Source: Mariprofundus micogutta
GTDB lineage: Bacteria > Pseudomonadota > Zetaproteobacteria > Mariprofundales > Mariprofundaceae
NCBI RefSeq assembly: GCF_001895085.1
Contig: NZ_BDFD01000002.1
Span: forward strand, 1 to 64,000
Length of the DNA: 64,000 nucleotides
Direction: 5' to 3'
Shown: one piece after another, positions 8,872 through 18,696 of the stretch
How positions within the stretch are numbered: position 1 is the first letter of the stretch
How the letters are laid out: every line of letters starts with the position of its first letter
Notes under the pieces: model-generated
Database searches by the model: none
Seen by the model: only the letters and a program-made list of their open reading frames with translations
Told to the model about the DNA's origin: nothing
Program-made: the position numbers and the translations under genes

Positions 8872-10668
8872 ATGAGCGGTCAGAATAATGATAAGGAAAT
8901 CAACGCTGCTGATCATCAGAACGATGAGCTGGATGAGATTTTATCAATGGATAATCTGGATGATCTCGAGATGCCACTGGATGACCTGGATGAATCTGAT
9001 GTCCGGAATTCAGATTCAGAACTTCCTGATCCGCTTGATAATACGCCTGTCGAAGATGAAGCAGATGACTTTGATACACTCGATGAACTGACACTGGATG
9101 ATTTCATTGATGAGTCAGATGACCCGGAAATTGACACCGAAACGCCTCTCGATGTAACTGAAACCGATTCAGACGAACAGGAATCCGCAGTTGAAGCTGA
9201 TACTGCCAATGAAGAAATTGAACAGACAGCCTCTGAAAATGTATCTGAATCCGAGCAGACTTCAGGGGAACCCGCACAAGCCGTAGGCATAGAAGATGAT
9301 TCAGCCTCTGCCAGCCAGAGTACTGGATTAGAAGCCGACACAACAAGTGAGTCTGATCATAGCACTGAGCAGACAGATGAAGCCACGGCAGCCGAAGAGA
9401 CTGCAGAAATTAGTGAACAAGGCGATCCGGAAAACAGAGTCCCGCATCAACCCGCTGACGAAATAGCTGAAAATATTTCTGATACTAGCACTGAGCAACC
9501 GGATGATGCTCTGGCATCAGAAGATGATACTTCTGATTCAAGTGAGAACATTGAAAACAACGACAACACTCCGGAGCAGCAAACAGAAAGCTCATCAGAC
9601 CACGAATTGCAACATGAAGAAGATGATGAAAATGCATTGAGTGCACTCTTTGGTGACAGGCCGAAAGAAGAAACCTCCCACATAATCATTGAAGAGCCGG
9701 AGTCTCAGGCTCCCCGGCCTGAAGCAAGCGCTGTGAGAGATAATCCGACCTCGGAGCCTGCACAAAATAGCGCAACTGATGCCAATGAATTGGAACAGGA
9801 TATAGAGGATCTTCTCAATTCTAGCCGTGATGTGGATGATAAAACAGATAATCCAGCCAACAACGTACAACAAAAGGAACCCAACATACCGAATAAACCC
9901 CAGCCAGCTGAAGCCAAGGGTGGAACAGCAAACAAGTTTGGCCTCGATCTCAATCTGGCCAATAGCATCACCATGAGCCTGGGGCTGATTGCAGTGCTGG
10001 TTGCTGCACTGGCAGTATGGTTTGGCCTGGATGCATCACAACAGACAGAGCAGCTTAAAGCCGGTCCACTCAAGTTACAAAAGCAGATCTCACAGATGCA
10101 GGAGCAGATGGACGTGATGCAACAGCAAATCGATGGACTCATCAAAGTTGTCGCCAACAAAACCACTGAAAACTGGCAAAAATCTGACACTGTTGAAGCT
10201 GCGCCGCTTGCTGCTAAGCCTGCACCAAGAAATCCGGTTCAATCTGCCAGGCCGATCCCACTTGAAAATGCTGGAGCAGCCCATGCACCCGGCAAGGTTT
10301 CAGCGGATATCAGTACGTCCCCATCTGCCAAAGCTGTAAGCCCACAGCAAAAAAATGTGCCTGTCAGGAAAGCAGCTCCTGCTAAAGCCAAGCTGAGCTC
10401 CCCTTTCGAGGTTGCTGCCGGAAGCGTGAAAGGCTGGAGCGTTAATATTGTATCGATGCGCTCGGTACCCGCAGCTGAAGCCGAGGTTCGTCGTTTGCGG
10501 GCCAAGGATATCAAGGCCGAATTTGTACGTGTGAGAGCAAAAGGTAAAAACTGGTACAGGGTTCGTATTTCAGGTTTTGAGAGCGAAAGAGAAGCTGTAT
10601 CCTACAAAAAATTCCTGAATGAAATTCACGCTATCGACTCATGGCATTATCCCAACAATAAACAGTAA
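8872..10668 (+). CDS. SPOR-domain membrane protein with a very long acidic N-terminal region (copy 2)
   Basis: A 598-residue paralog of the preceding gene. Residues 1-360 are almost wholly Asp/Glu/Ser/Thr/Asn/Gln, without recognisable fold; a membrane helix follows at about 365-385 (MSLGLIAVLVAALAVWFGL), then a Gln/Met-rich coiled coil, a Pro/Ala linker and a SPOR domain from about 519 that opens with KGWSVNIVSMRSVPAAEAEV. The end-domain is closest in sequence to that of copy 1, with the same VNI.S...AAEAE/AKKEL pattern. The order acidic tail-helix-coil-SPOR recalls DamX, which has a long cytoplasmic part, but orthology is not shown. Ribosome site GGAGGC precedes the ATG. Confidence 0.82.
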   Translation: MSGQNNDKEINAADHQNDELDEILSMDNLDDLEMPLDDLDESDVRNSDSELPDPLDNTPVEDEADDFDTLDELTLDDFIDESDDPEIDTETPLDVTETDSDEQESAVEADTANEEIEQTASENVSESEQTSGEPAQAVGIEDDSASASQSTGLEADTTSESDHSTEQTDEATAAEETAEISEQGDPENRVPHQPADEIAENISDTSTEQPDDALASEDDTSDSSENIENNDNTPEQQTESSSDHELQHEEDDENALSALFGDRPKEETSHIIIEEPESQAPRPEASAVRDNPTSEPAQNSATDANELEQDIEDLLNSSRDVDDKTDNPANNVQQKEPNIPNKPQPAEAKGGTANKFGLDLNLANSITMSLGLIAVLVAALAVWFGLDASQQTEQLKAGPLKLQKQISQMQEQMDVMQQQIDGLIKVVANKTTENWQKSDTVEAAPLAAKPAPRNPVQSARPIPLENAGAAHAPGKVSADISTSPSAKAVSPQQKNVPVRKAAPAKAKLSSPFEVAAGSVKGWSVNIVSMRSVPAAEAEVRRLRAKDIKAEFVRVRAKGKNWYRVRISGFESEREAVSYKKFLNEIHAIDSWHYPNNKQ

Positions 10669-10688
10669 GTCTCTCGTGGCAGAATGAA

Positions 10689-10725
10689 CCGGCAGCCTGG
10701 TTACTCTGGCTGCTGGCCTATTTCT
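10689..10725 (+). terminator. Weak hairpin after the SPOR pair
   Basis: CCGGCAGCC at 10689-10697 pairs with GGCTGCTGG at 10708-10716 (one G-U) around a 10-base loop, followed by a T-poor tail. It may end the clpA-SPOR transcript; the missing T-run keeps confidence low. Confidence 0.35.
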
Positions 10726-10863
10726 ATCAAAAATTTACTTAACACGTGCTCCAGATTTGCAAGAAGAATAAAACAACCCCAACATGCGCCGCACTTAAAC
10801 AAGGTGATATACCGGAATATGTTTTTTTAAGCGGCAGGTTTTATGCAAAAAGGATCTAATGAA

Positions 10864-11772
10864 ATGAGTACCGTCAATACGCTGTGGCAACAGCAGGTCA
10901 TCAGCTGGGAATATACTTCGGCTGCAACACCTGATCTGAATGAGGTGCCGATTCAACCCTTTCCTGCCTCACTGCATGAACAGGGAGATACACGAGTTAT
11001 TGCACTTGATCTCTCCAAAGACCTTGAAACCCCCTATCTGGCAACTTCACCGAATCTGCTGGCAAATTACGTTCGTATCTGTGCCAATGAAAAAATCAGC
11101 ACAACCGTAGCCGCCACTTCGGAAGTCTTTTTTGTCTTGCGTGGTTCAGGGCGCACTGAAACTGCTGATGGAACTGTTGTATGGCAGCAGGGGGATGCGT
11201 TCACATTACCATGCAATCAGGGTGTGACTCACTTTGCCGATGAAGATAGTGCGCTGTACTGGAGTCACGATGGACCATTGCTGCAATACATGGGTGTTCA
11301 ACCGAATAAAGCGATGTTTAAACCGGCGTATTACAGCAAAGCCTATATGCGCGATGAAGTAGGAAAACTACGTGAAACTGCCATGCAGGAAAAACGTAAT
11401 CGTGTCGGCATTATCCTGGGTAATACCGACAGTGCTAAAACCAAAACCATGACCCATACCATGTGGTCGCTGTTCAACCTGCTGCCTAAAGGTGAAGTAC
11501 AAAAACCGCACCGCCATCAATCTGTTGCACTCGATCTGGCTGCTTTCTCAGGGCCGGACACATACACTTTGATCGGTAAAAAAGTTGATGAGAATGGTGA
11601 TATCATCAATCCTGTCAAAGCCATGTGGGCAACCAACAGTGTATTTGTTACCCCACCGGGCTGGTGGCATTCCCACCACAATGAATCAGATCAGGATGCC
11701 TATGTGTTCCCTGTTCAGGATGCAGGTCTGCATACCTATATGCGTACCCTGGATATTCAGTTCGTCCGCTGA
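10864..11772 (+). CDS. Bicupin-fold protein, gentisate-dioxygenase-like
   Basis: About 302 residues with two cupin barrels. The N-terminal one shows [14 protein letters not shown] and [10 protein letters not shown]; the C-terminal one keeps [11 protein letters not shown] and PGWWHSHHN, a metal-binding set of histidines, whereas the first barrel lacks most of them. This resembles ring-cleavage dioxygenases of the gentisate/1-hydroxy-2-naphthoate type and their uncharacterised relatives; no aromatic pathway genes are nearby, so the substrate is unknown. The start at 10864 is preferred over 10843 because AAGGA lies 9-10 bases upstream. Its 3' end overlaps the convergent purT by 16 bases. Confidence 0.75.
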   Translation: MSTVNTLWQQQVISWEYTSAATPDLNEVPIQPFPASLHEQGDTRVIALDLSKDLETPYLATSPNLLANYVRICANEKISTTVAATSEVFFVLRGSGRTETADGTVVWQQGDAFTLPCNQGVTHFADEDSALYWSHDGPLLQYMGVQPNKAMFKPAYYSKAYMRDEVGKLRETAMQEKRNRVGIILGNTDSAKTKTMTHTMWSLFNLLPKGEVQKPHRHQSVALDLAAFSGPDTYTLIGKKVDENGDIINPVKAMWATNSVFVTPPGWWHSHHNESDQDAYVFPVQDAGLHTYMRTLDIQFVR

Positions 11773-12962
11773 AGATTATATTGAACTGTGACATTGCCCG
11801 CTGCGGATACCGCTTTCTGACGCGCTTCCTCTACAGTGGCACCGCGAGCCAGTGTCACAGCCATACGGCGTTTACCGTGCACTTCGGGTTTACCAAACAG
11901 TCGAATCTGTGTATCTGATGCTGCCAGTGCATTCTCAAGGCCTCCAAAGCTGATCTGGGTGGAATCACCTTCAATTACAAGTGGACAGGATGCTGCAGGC
12001 CCATGCTGTTCGATATTGGGAATCGGTAATCCAAGAATAGCACGTGCATGCAGGGCGAATTCAGACAGGTCCTGAGAGATCAGCGTCACCAGTCCTGTAT
12101 CGTGCGGACGTGGTGACACCTCACTGAAAATCGCTTCATCACCCTTGATGAACAGCTCTACGCCAAACAAACCATAGCCACCCAATGCATCTGTTACCTG
12201 GGCAGCAATATGTTGAGCAGCCTCCAATGCGACCCTGGACATCGCCTGCGGCTGCCAGGATTCACGGTAATCACCATCGACCTGTAAATGACCAATGGGA
12301 AGGCAGAATGAAGTGCCATCGCGGTGGCGAATGGTAAGCAGTGTAATTTCATAATCAAAATCAACAAAACCTTCAACAATGACTTTACCTTTTCCAGCTC
12401 TTCCCCCTTCCTGAGCATATCCCCAGGCAGGCAGAATATCGGCCTCGGAGCGAATTACTGATTGTCCTTTACCGGATGAGCTCATAATCGGTTTCACAAC
12501 ACAAGGCGCTCCGATGCTTTCAACGGCCGCCTCAAACTCTTCCTGTGTTGCTGCAAACTGGTACGGTGACGTGGCCAGGCTCAGGGTTTCTGCTGCAAGA
12601 CGGCGAATTCCTTCCCGGTTCATGGTCAACTGCGTTGCACGGGCAGTCGGAATCACGTGAAATCCTTCTACCTCCAACTCAGCCAGTGTATCAGTAGCAA
12701 TCGCTTCTACTTCCGGCACGATCAGGTTCGGTTTCTCAGCTTCGATCAGCTCGCGCAAGGCATCCCCATCGAGCATGTTGAGCACGTGGGAACGATGGGC
12801 CACCTGCATGGCCGGTGCATTGGCATAACTGTCTACGGCAATGACTTCGACACCAAGGCGCTGCAATTCTATAGCGACTTCTTTACCAAGTTCGCCTGAA
12901 CCGAGCAGCATCACCTTAGTTGCTGATGCGGAAAGCGGAGTACCAATCTGAACCTGTGTCAT
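11757..12962 (-). CDS. purT: Formate-dependent phosphoribosylglycinamide formyltransferase (PurT)
   Basis: A 401-residue ATP-grasp enzyme that formylates GAR with formate and ATP in purine synthesis, replacing the folate-dependent PurN. Seen are the N-terminal nucleotide site [43 protein letters not shown] in the ATP-grasp core, and [16 protein letters not shown]. Length fits the family (~392). It stands alone, convergent with the bicupin gene and overlapping it by 16 bases. Confidence 0.96.
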   Translation of the reverse strand: MTQVQIGTPLSASATKVMLLGSGELGKEVAIELQRLGVEVIAVDSYANAPAMQVAHRSHVLNMLDGDALRELIEAEKPNLIVPEVEAIATDTLAELEVEGFHVIPTARATQLTMNREGIRRLAAETLSLATSPYQFAATQEEFEAAVESIGAPCVVKPIMSSSGKGQSVIRSEADILPAWGYAQEGGRAGKGKVIVEGFVDFDYEITLLTIRHRDGTSFCLPIGHLQVDGDYRESWQPQAMSRVALEAAQHIAAQVTDALGGYGLFGVELFIKGDEAIFSEVSPRPHDTGLVTLISQDLSEFALHARAILGLPIPNIEQHGPAASCPLVIEGDSTQISFGGLENALAASDTQIRLFGKPEVHGKRRMAVTLARGATVEEARQKAVSAAGNVTVQYNLQRTN

Positions 12963-13044
12963 GTCATTAAACCTCTGAAGTTAATAGTGAGAAGTGATGC
13001 GAACATACTGTATCGTTTTACAGAGAGGAATCTAGCCGGATGGT

Positions 13045-13488
13045 TTATTGCACGAGCCGTTCAACACGGCTGCGGTTCACACCAAAGTCAGAGCGACCTA
13101 TCCGAGAAGCTGAACGGATATGAATCAGACCGTTCTCTTCGTCCAGGCGCAGTTCGACATCATCAACATAACGAAATACAGGCGTGGTAAACGTGGCATG
13201 CAGATACAATCCATCATCACGCTCGATCACCCCACCCTGTTCGGTGATGATGTCCTTCATCTTCTTCCAGCCCCTGTCTGCAACTTTGACAGGAGCTATC
13301 GCATGAATTTCACTACTCTGGCTATGCTCTTCACTGCACACGCAATTGGGAGAGTCAGGGCATGGTCGTAACTGCCCCTGCTGCAATCCCAGTCCATCAG
13401 GTGTTTTTTGCGACTGAATCGCCATCGCAATATATGCAACCAGGCCAAGAACCAGCAACACTGCAACGATAATCAATAACCATTTCAT
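13045..13488 (-). CDS. DUF1499 family protein with N-terminal membrane anchor
   Basis: A 147-residue protein with one hydrophobic helix at residues 3-24 and then the DUF1499 pattern: RPCPDSPNCVCSEE, a run ending in GWKKMKDIITEQGG, and a C-terminal DDVELRLDE...IHIRSASRIGRSDFGVNRSRVE. The family is widespread in proteobacteria without an assigned function. The Cys-x-x-x-x-x-Cys-x-Cys cluster is conserved in many members. The soluble part probably faces the periplasm. Confidence 0.85.
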   Translation of the reverse strand: MKWLLIIVAVLLVLGLVAYIAMAIQSQKTPDGLGLQQGQLRPCPDSPNCVCSEEHSQSSEIHAIAPVKVADRGWKKMKDIITEQGGVIERDDGLYLHATFTTPVFRYVDDVELRLDEENGLIHIRSASRIGRSDFGVNRSRVERLVQ

Positions 13489-13589
13489 TATTTCTACAAC
13501 TCCCGGACCCTGTCTGGATTAGAACTTTACAGTATTGAAACAGGAAAAACCTTCAAGCATACAAATGAAAGGGTAATAGTGAGCAAACT

Positions 13590-14129
13590 CTAGTCAGATG
13601 AAGTAGCAAAGGCCTTCACCGCCTCGATCGGCAGGTGATCTCCCTCATCACTGCCGTAATAGGCAGTCCGGATCAGGCCGGTTTCATCAACCAGAAAGTC
13701 GGCTGGCATCGTAGTCATGCTGCCTTTTATTTTCAGTGGTACATACCCTTTCAGCATACCTTTCAACAGCGTCGGCATTCTGAATATCATGCCTTTGAAC
13801 ACCCCTGCCAGTGAATGCTCGATGCCATACTTGTAGTAATAGATATTCTCCGGATCTGCCAGAATGGGAAATGGTGCTGCATGGCCTGTCGCATGCTCCT
13901 GCAGATTATCCAGCGGAGAATCAAATACAGCGACAATCGTAAAGCTATCTCCAAACTCATCGATACGGGAAACAAGTTCGTGCATCCTTAAATTACAGAA
14001 CGGACAGGAGGCAAAACGAAAGAAGGAGAGCATAAAACGCTGTCCTTTCAATGCGTCCAGACTAAACATCTCCCCTTCAATCGAAGTAAGCGAAATCGGT
14101 ACAACTGAATCGCCAGCATAAAGTTTCAT
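13590..14129 (-). CDS. Peroxiredoxin-like (AhpC/TSA superfamily) thiol protein
   Basis: A 179-residue thioredoxin-fold protein. It has the redirected opening GDSVVPISLTSIEGEMFSLD, the strand FMLSFFRFASCPFCNLRMHEL with a CPFC motif near residue 42, and DFLVDETGLIRTAYYG near the end, as in peroxiredoxin-like proteins of the PRX-like2 type. A CxxC rather than TxxC active site suggests thiol-disulfide exchange or atypical peroxidase activity. No signal peptide, so cytoplasmic. Followed 106 bases upstream (same strand) by the S4 protein gene. Confidence 0.8.
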   Translation of the reverse strand: MKLYAGDSVVPISLTSIEGEMFSLDALKGQRFMLSFFRFASCPFCNLRMHELVSRIDEFGDSFTIVAVFDSPLDNLQEHATGHAAPFPILADPENIYYYKYGIEHSLAGVFKGMIFRMPTLLKGMLKGYVPLKIKGSMTTMPADFLVDETGLIRTAYYGSDEGDHLPIEAVKAFATSSD

Positions 14130-14235
14130 CTGCTAACCTCCGGCATATATCAACCCTTGGTCCGAATTGTTCGATACTTCTTACGACCCGAAAATAGAAT
14201 CACTGACTCGCAATATATCCCGGCTGTATCCAGAC

Positions 14236-14451
14236 TCATTCCCGACGAATTATCATCTCCTGATCTGCAAAAATTATGACATCACCGGCAACAATCTTTT
14301 TTCTTTTACGAGTTTCTACCTCGCCATTGACTGTTACCAGTCCTTCAACGATCACCTGATTGGCTTCGCCACCACTGGAGACCAGACTTTCAAACTTCAA
14401 TAGTTTATTGAGCTCAATCGGCTCCTTTGAAATTGTAACTTCTCTCACCAC
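14236..14451 (-). CDS. ybcJ: S4-domain RNA-binding protein, YbcJ-like
   Basis: About 71 residues matching YbcJ: IELNKLLKFESLVSSGGEAN, VIVEGLVTVNGEVETRKRKK and IVAGDVIIF, the alpha-L RNA-binding motif in stand-alone form. The start is taken as GTG at 14451, since AAGAAGG lies 5 bases upstream and yields the usual family length; GTG at 14448 is equally possible, and an ATG at 14505 would add unconserved residues. Probable role in ribosomal or tRNA-related RNA binding. Confidence 0.85.
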   Translation of the reverse strand: MVREVTISKEPIELNKLLKFESLVSSGGEANQVIVEGLVTVNGEVETRKRKKIVAGDVIIFADQEMIIRRE

Positions 14452-14656
14452 TGTCACCTTCTTTAATGTACAACCTGATTCCCTTCTGCACGATTCGCTG
14501 CGCAAATGCGAGACTGAAGCAGTCTCTGCTCCTTTGAAAGCTTTAACCTTTGCACTGCAAGCCCTTCCCTCTCAAAGCCCTTGTGATTTCCTGGACAGAT
14601 TCAGTAGCTTCGCTGCTTCAGGCAAGTAATGCAGTAAAAAGGTGGATGTTTAAATC

Positions 14657-16300
14657 ATGATGGTCACAAAAGAGAATGAACTATTCACCTGCTTCCCCAC
14701 CGCTCCGACAGAAGATGAGATACCCGCAGAGATGCCCAGCCCATTTTCCAATACTCCGCATCCTCTGGCTGAGCAGGCCAGCCTGATGCTTCAACAACGC
14801 TTGTCGGCTCTGCCGCAAGATATTGGAAAAATGTTTGGCGTACTGGTGGTGCAAAATTTGGATGGCGCTATCGGTTTTCTCTCTGCCTTTTCGGGTATGA
14901 TGGGGGGAAAATGGCAGATTCCGGGCTTTGTACCACCCATCTTTGATCAGGCAGAACATGATAGTTTTTTACCTGCCGCCAGAGATGAATTAAACATTCA
15001 AGTTGAGCAACTGCAGATATTGGAAGAATCTTCTCGGCGCTGCGAATTGCAGAGAGATATCGCTGTTATGCAGCAGCAGCGCAGCCTGGCTCTGGCCGAA
15101 CTGAAACAGCAGCACAAAGATGCAAAAGCCATGCGCAAGTTTCAACGCCTTAAGCTACAAACACTGCCTGATTCTGAACGCCAGACGCATTTGCAAGCCC
15201 TGGCGCTGGCCAGCCAGCGCCAGAAACGTGAATTTACAAATGCTTCACTGCACTGGGATGAAAAACTGCAACTATTGCAGCATCAACTGGATGGGTTTGA
15301 ACAACAGATCCGGCAGATAAGACAGGCATGCACAGAGAGATCACGTCAACTCCACAAACAGGTGTTTGCAACCTATCTGCTGGATAACCGTTTGCATGAA
15401 CAACGACCCATCACCGATTTCTTTGAAGATGCCCTGCCACCTGCAGGAACTGGTGATTGTGCTGGCCCCAAGCTGATCCACTTTGCGCATCAACATCAGT
15501 TGCAACCTCTGGCACTGGCCGAGTTCTGGTGGGGTGCATCCCCTTCTACCGGCGTCAGGCATCACGGACACTACTATCCAGCCTGCAGGGGTAAATGTCG
15601 GCCGATTTTACCGTTTATGTTGCGCGGTCTGAACGTTGAGCCCGAGCCTGACTACGCTCAGGAGATCGATGCTGATGAACCGACAGTAGTTTATGATGAT
15701 GATGATCTGCTGGTAGTCAATAAACCGGCAGGCTTGATGTCCGCACCCGGCAAACATATTAAGGACTCTGTATTTACCCGGCTGCGGCTGCGCTACCCAG
15801 ATTCTCCCGAACTGAAACTGGTACACCGGCTGGATATGGCAACATCGGGCCTGCTGCTGCTAGCGAAAAACATGCGAGCCAACAAGTTTCTGCAAAAACA
15901 GTTCATTCAACATAAGGTGGAAAAGCGTTATGAGGCTCTGTTGAGCAAAAGATTATCGTCTGAGCTGTTAGAGGGTGACATTGACCTGCCCTTACGCGTT
16001 GATCTTGATGACAGGCCTCGACAGATGGTCTGTTATGAACATGGAAAACCCGCACAAACACATTGGCAGGTTATTAGTTTTGAGGGTGATGCAACCCGCA
16101 TCTGGTTTTACCCGCATACAGGGCGCACGCACCAACTGCGTGTACATGCCTCACACAAGGATGGGCTGAATGCAGCGATTGTCGGAGATGCACTCTATGG
16201 CCAGGCGGATGAAAGGCTCATGCTGCATGCCCAGCGTTTATGCTTTATTCACCCTGTTAGCCGTGAGCATCTTGAGTTTGAAGTTCCTGCCCCATTTTAG
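14657..16300 (+). CDS. Long RluA-family pseudouridine synthase
   Basis: A 547-residue protein. The C-terminal catalytic domain (from about residue 340) has VVNKPAGLMSAPG, LVHRLDMATSGLLLLAKN with the catalytic Asp, RYEALLS, and HTGRTHQLRVH. The first 330 residues hold a conserved lead (FGVLVVQN, GFLSAFSGMMGGKW), a Gln/Leu-rich coiled coil at about 120-230, and a short CRGKC element near 313. This architecture occurs in a subgroup of RluA proteins distinct from RluA, RluC and RluD; the RNA target is not evident. Divergent from the ybcJ gene. Confidence 0.88.
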   Translation: MMVTKENELFTCFPTAPTEDEIPAEMPSPFSNTPHPLAEQASLMLQQRLSALPQDIGKMFGVLVVQNLDGAIGFLSAFSGMMGGKWQIPGFVPPIFDQAEHDSFLPAARDELNIQVEQLQILEESSRRCELQRDIAVMQQQRSLALAELKQQHKDAKAMRKFQRLKLQTLPDSERQTHLQALALASQRQKREFTNASLHWDEKLQLLQHQLDGFEQQIRQIRQACTERSRQLHKQVFATYLLDNRLHEQRPITDFFEDALPPAGTGDCAGPKLIHFAHQHQLQPLALAEFWWGASPSTGVRHHGHYYPACRGKCRPILPFMLRGLNVEPEPDYAQEIDADEPTVVYDDDDLLVVNKPAGLMSAPGKHIKDSVFTRLRLRYPDSPELKLVHRLDMATSGLLLLAKNMRANKFLQKQFIQHKVEKRYEALLSKRLSSELLEGDIDLPLRVDLDDRPRQMVCYEHGKPAQTHWQVISFEGDATRIWFYPHTGRTHQLRVHASHKDGLNAAIVGDALYGQADERLMLHAQRLCFIHPVSREHLEFEVPAPF

Positions 16301-16327
16301 TGAGAGATAGTCACTCTTTTCCTGAAT

Positions 16328-17002
16328 TCAGCTACTAATCGAATAAGCAGCGATTTTACTCATATGCGTATATGACAAGCCTGACTCTTTATGCCATTGA
16401 TTGAATGTGTTCTGGATGGCTTCGTGATCGCGTTTGGAGCTGGGGTTTTGCTTGATATCCAAACCGCTATTTTGCAGACATCTGATCACATCACGGGTCA
16501 GCACAAAAGTGTCCTTACCCACATTACGCAGGAAGCGCTGGCCGGAATTACCACCTAATCGGGAGCCTCGCTTCTTCAAGAGATCAAACAGACCAACAAG
16601 GTCGGATACCGGCCAGTCAGCGATAAAACGGGCAAAACTGCCCTGTTCAATAGCAACATCTTCAATGAACTGAGCATTTACTCTAACAGAACTGATTTTC
16701 TGAGCGTTCCGTACGATGCGGGCATCCTGTTTGATCTCATCCCAATCTTCCGGCAGCAGCCCCAAAAGTGCATTAATTTCAAAGCCTTGAAACACATCTT
16801 CAAAACCATCCCACTTCTGTTGAATCACTTTCCAGGAAAAGCCAGCCTGAAAGATACAGCGGGTCATTTCAGCCAGAAACCTGCTCTCATCTACAGCAAC
16901 AACAGCCTGTGGATCAGCATCTTCAGGCAAGAGCAGGTTCAACTCCTGCACGCTGCCTTTGTGCTCAACTGCGCGATGGTAAACGTCTTCAAAACTCAAC
17001 AT
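16328..17002 (-). CDS. DNA-3-methyladenine glycosylase I-like protein, zinc site absent
   Basis: A 224-residue HhH-family base-excision protein recognised from the core RFLAEMTRCIFQAGFSWKVIQQKWDGFEDVFQGF and GGNSGQRFLRNVGKDTFVLTRDV, which follow the Tag layout. Unlike E. coli Tag, there is no N-terminal Cys-His pair and no C-terminal His-Cys, so the zinc snap is missing; substrate specificity may differ. The start at 17002 is chosen because GGGAGGG sits 4 bases upstream; the ATG at 17014 lies directly on the upstream gene's stop. Tightly linked to the M18 peptidase gene. Confidence 0.75.
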   Translation of the reverse strand: MLSFEDVYHRAVEHKGSVQELNLLLPEDADPQAVVAVDESRFLAEMTRCIFQAGFSWKVIQQKWDGFEDVFQGFEINALLGLLPEDWDEIKQDARIVRNAQKISSVRVNAQFIEDVAIEQGSFARFIADWPVSDLVGLFDLLKKRGSRLGGNSGQRFLRNVGKDTFVLTRDVIRCLQNSGLDIKQNPSSKRDHEAIQNTFNQWHKESGLSYTHMSKIAAYSISS

Positions 17003-17014
17003 CGGCCCTCCCAT

Positions 17015-18316
17015 TTAACTAAAACAGTGCCTCAATACACGGTACAGATAGTAGGCATCCATCCGCCCTGCCAGTTCACGGATCGAATGCATGGCAAATG
17101 TAGGCACGCCCACATCCACTGTGCGCACCCCCAGTTCATTGGCTGTGATCGGGCCAATTGTACTACCGCACCCCATGTCAGACCGAACAACAAATGATTG
17201 CACCGGCACATCTGCCAACTCGCAGCAATATTTGAACATCGCACCTGATTCACTGTTGGTTGCATAGCGCTGACTGGCATTGACCTTGATCACCGGCCCG
17301 TCATTGATGATCGGGCCATGATTTGCATCATGTTTATCTGTGTAGTTGGGGTGTATGGCATGAGCATTATCCGCAGAAACCATCAGGCTGGAGCACATCG
17401 TGCGCGACATGCCCTCATCACTGCCGCATAAACGATTCAGCACCGATTTCAGAAAATTACCCTGTGCTCCGGAAGCCGAGACACTGCCGACTTCTTCATG
17501 GTCATTACAAACCAGCAGCGCATTCTGTTCGCCATCGTTATCCAGCAGAGCCATTAATCCGGTATAACAGCTAAGCAGATTATCCAGTCGGGCACTGGCG
17601 ATAAAGTCATCGTTCAGACCAACCACTGCAGGCTCCTGAACATCATAAAAGCTCAGTTCATAATCGAGAACTCTGGTCGCGGTATGACGCCCGTTTTCGG
17701 TCGCATCTAACTGAGCATTCACAAGATCAAGTAACAGATCATTAAAACTCACATCCTCCGGACTATTTTCCGGCAGCCGCATCAACACAGGCGGCAGATC
17801 AGTTTGTTTATTGATTTTCCGATTCTCATTGGCTTCACGATCCAGATGAATCGCCAGAGATGGAACCACTGCAATGGCTTTTTGCCAGTCAATCAACTCG
17901 TGACCGATCTGACCATCTTCATTCAGATAACTGACTCTCCCTGCAAGGGATAAATCCCGATCAAACCAGGGGTTAAGCAGAGCACCACCATAAACCTCAA
18001 CACCCAGCTGCAGGTATTGATTATCAACCATTTCAGGATTCGGTTTCACTTTCAAACACGGGCTATCGGTATGTGCACCAACCATCTGTATGCCATGTTC
18101 AAGCAATGGGCGGTTTAACCGGAATGCAATAATTGAAGAGTCATTGCGCGTGACAAAATAGCGTCCCTGCTGATTCACATCCCACGACTCTTTTTCCGTT
18201 AAACGCTTATAACCAGCATTCTCAAGTTTTTCGACCATAGTTTGCACAGCATGAAACGGTGTTGGTGACCGTTTGATAAAATCCAACAACCCATTCACGA
18301 ACTCTTCGTTTTGCAT
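17015..18316 (-). CDS. apeB: M18 family aminopeptidase
   Basis: A 433-residue zinc aminopeptidase of the aspartyl/DAP2 group. Metal ligands are visible in [14 protein letters not shown] (His), ASARLDNL (Asp), CNDHEEVGS (Glu-Glu) and [10 protein letters not shown], with the last His in [15 protein letters not shown] region and MHSIRELAG near the end. It removes N-terminal residues, often acidic ones, in the cytoplasm. The start at 18316 follows AGGAG; a longer frame to 18382 is not conserved. The downstream glycosylase gene begins within 13 bases. Confidence 0.92.
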   Translation of the reverse strand: MQNEEFVNGLLDFIKRSPTPFHAVQTMVEKLENAGYKRLTEKESWDVNQQGRYFVTRNDSSIIAFRLNRPLLEHGIQMVGAHTDSPCLKVKPNPEMVDNQYLQLGVEVYGGALLNPWFDRDLSLAGRVSYLNEDGQIGHELIDWQKAIAVVPSLAIHLDREANENRKINKQTDLPPVLMRLPENSPEDVSFNDLLLDLVNAQLDATENGRHTATRVLDYELSFYDVQEPAVVGLNDDFIASARLDNLLSCYTGLMALLDNDGEQNALLVCNDHEEVGSVSASGAQGNFLKSVLNRLCGSDEGMSRTMCSSLMVSADNAHAIHPNYTDKHDANHGPIINDGPVIKVNASQRYATNSESGAMFKYCCELADVPVQSFVVRSDMGCGSTIGPITANELGVRTVDVGVPTFAMHSIRELAGRMDAYYLYRVLRHCFS

Positions 18317-18696
18317 GCGCACTCCTGCTTTCAATACTTTTTCAATCGCTCGATGGTAGCTGGATTCAGCTTTCATATACAACTGTGCGAACTATTTTAT
18401 TCCGCAAAGATTTTCCAACATTCGATACATGGCACCGGCACTCTTTTGGTTCCCGGAACTTCTAACTGCCAGGCTTTCAGAGGTCGTAACGGTTAAACAT
18501 TTGAATTTCAAACCCTTGACCCATTGCAGAGAATCCTTTGCCCGTGAGAACTTCGGGGTAGTGTCACTGCTGTCCCGCTTATTCGATCCGGTGTGGAAAC
18601 ATGGCTGTCATGGCAACGTCTCGCCAATAGTGTTCGAACGGCAGCATTTCGAAGAGCTCAAGGGTATATAAAATACTAGAGGCGATTGATACACAT
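18317..18696. other. 380-base intergenic region between apeB and relA
   Basis: Divergent promoters for apeB and relA must lie here. TATATAAAATACTA at about 18665-18678, just before relA, is a possible -10 region, with no convincing -35. Short open frames exist on both strands but none has a ribosome site with a recognisable product. No tRNA or repeat was seen. Confidence 0.5.

Noticed and set aside
9021-9700. Repetitive acidic stretch in the second SPOR gene, possibly a tandem DNA repeat
   Set aside because: Codons vary and no fixed unit repeats; it is compositional bias of the protein, not a DNA repeat.
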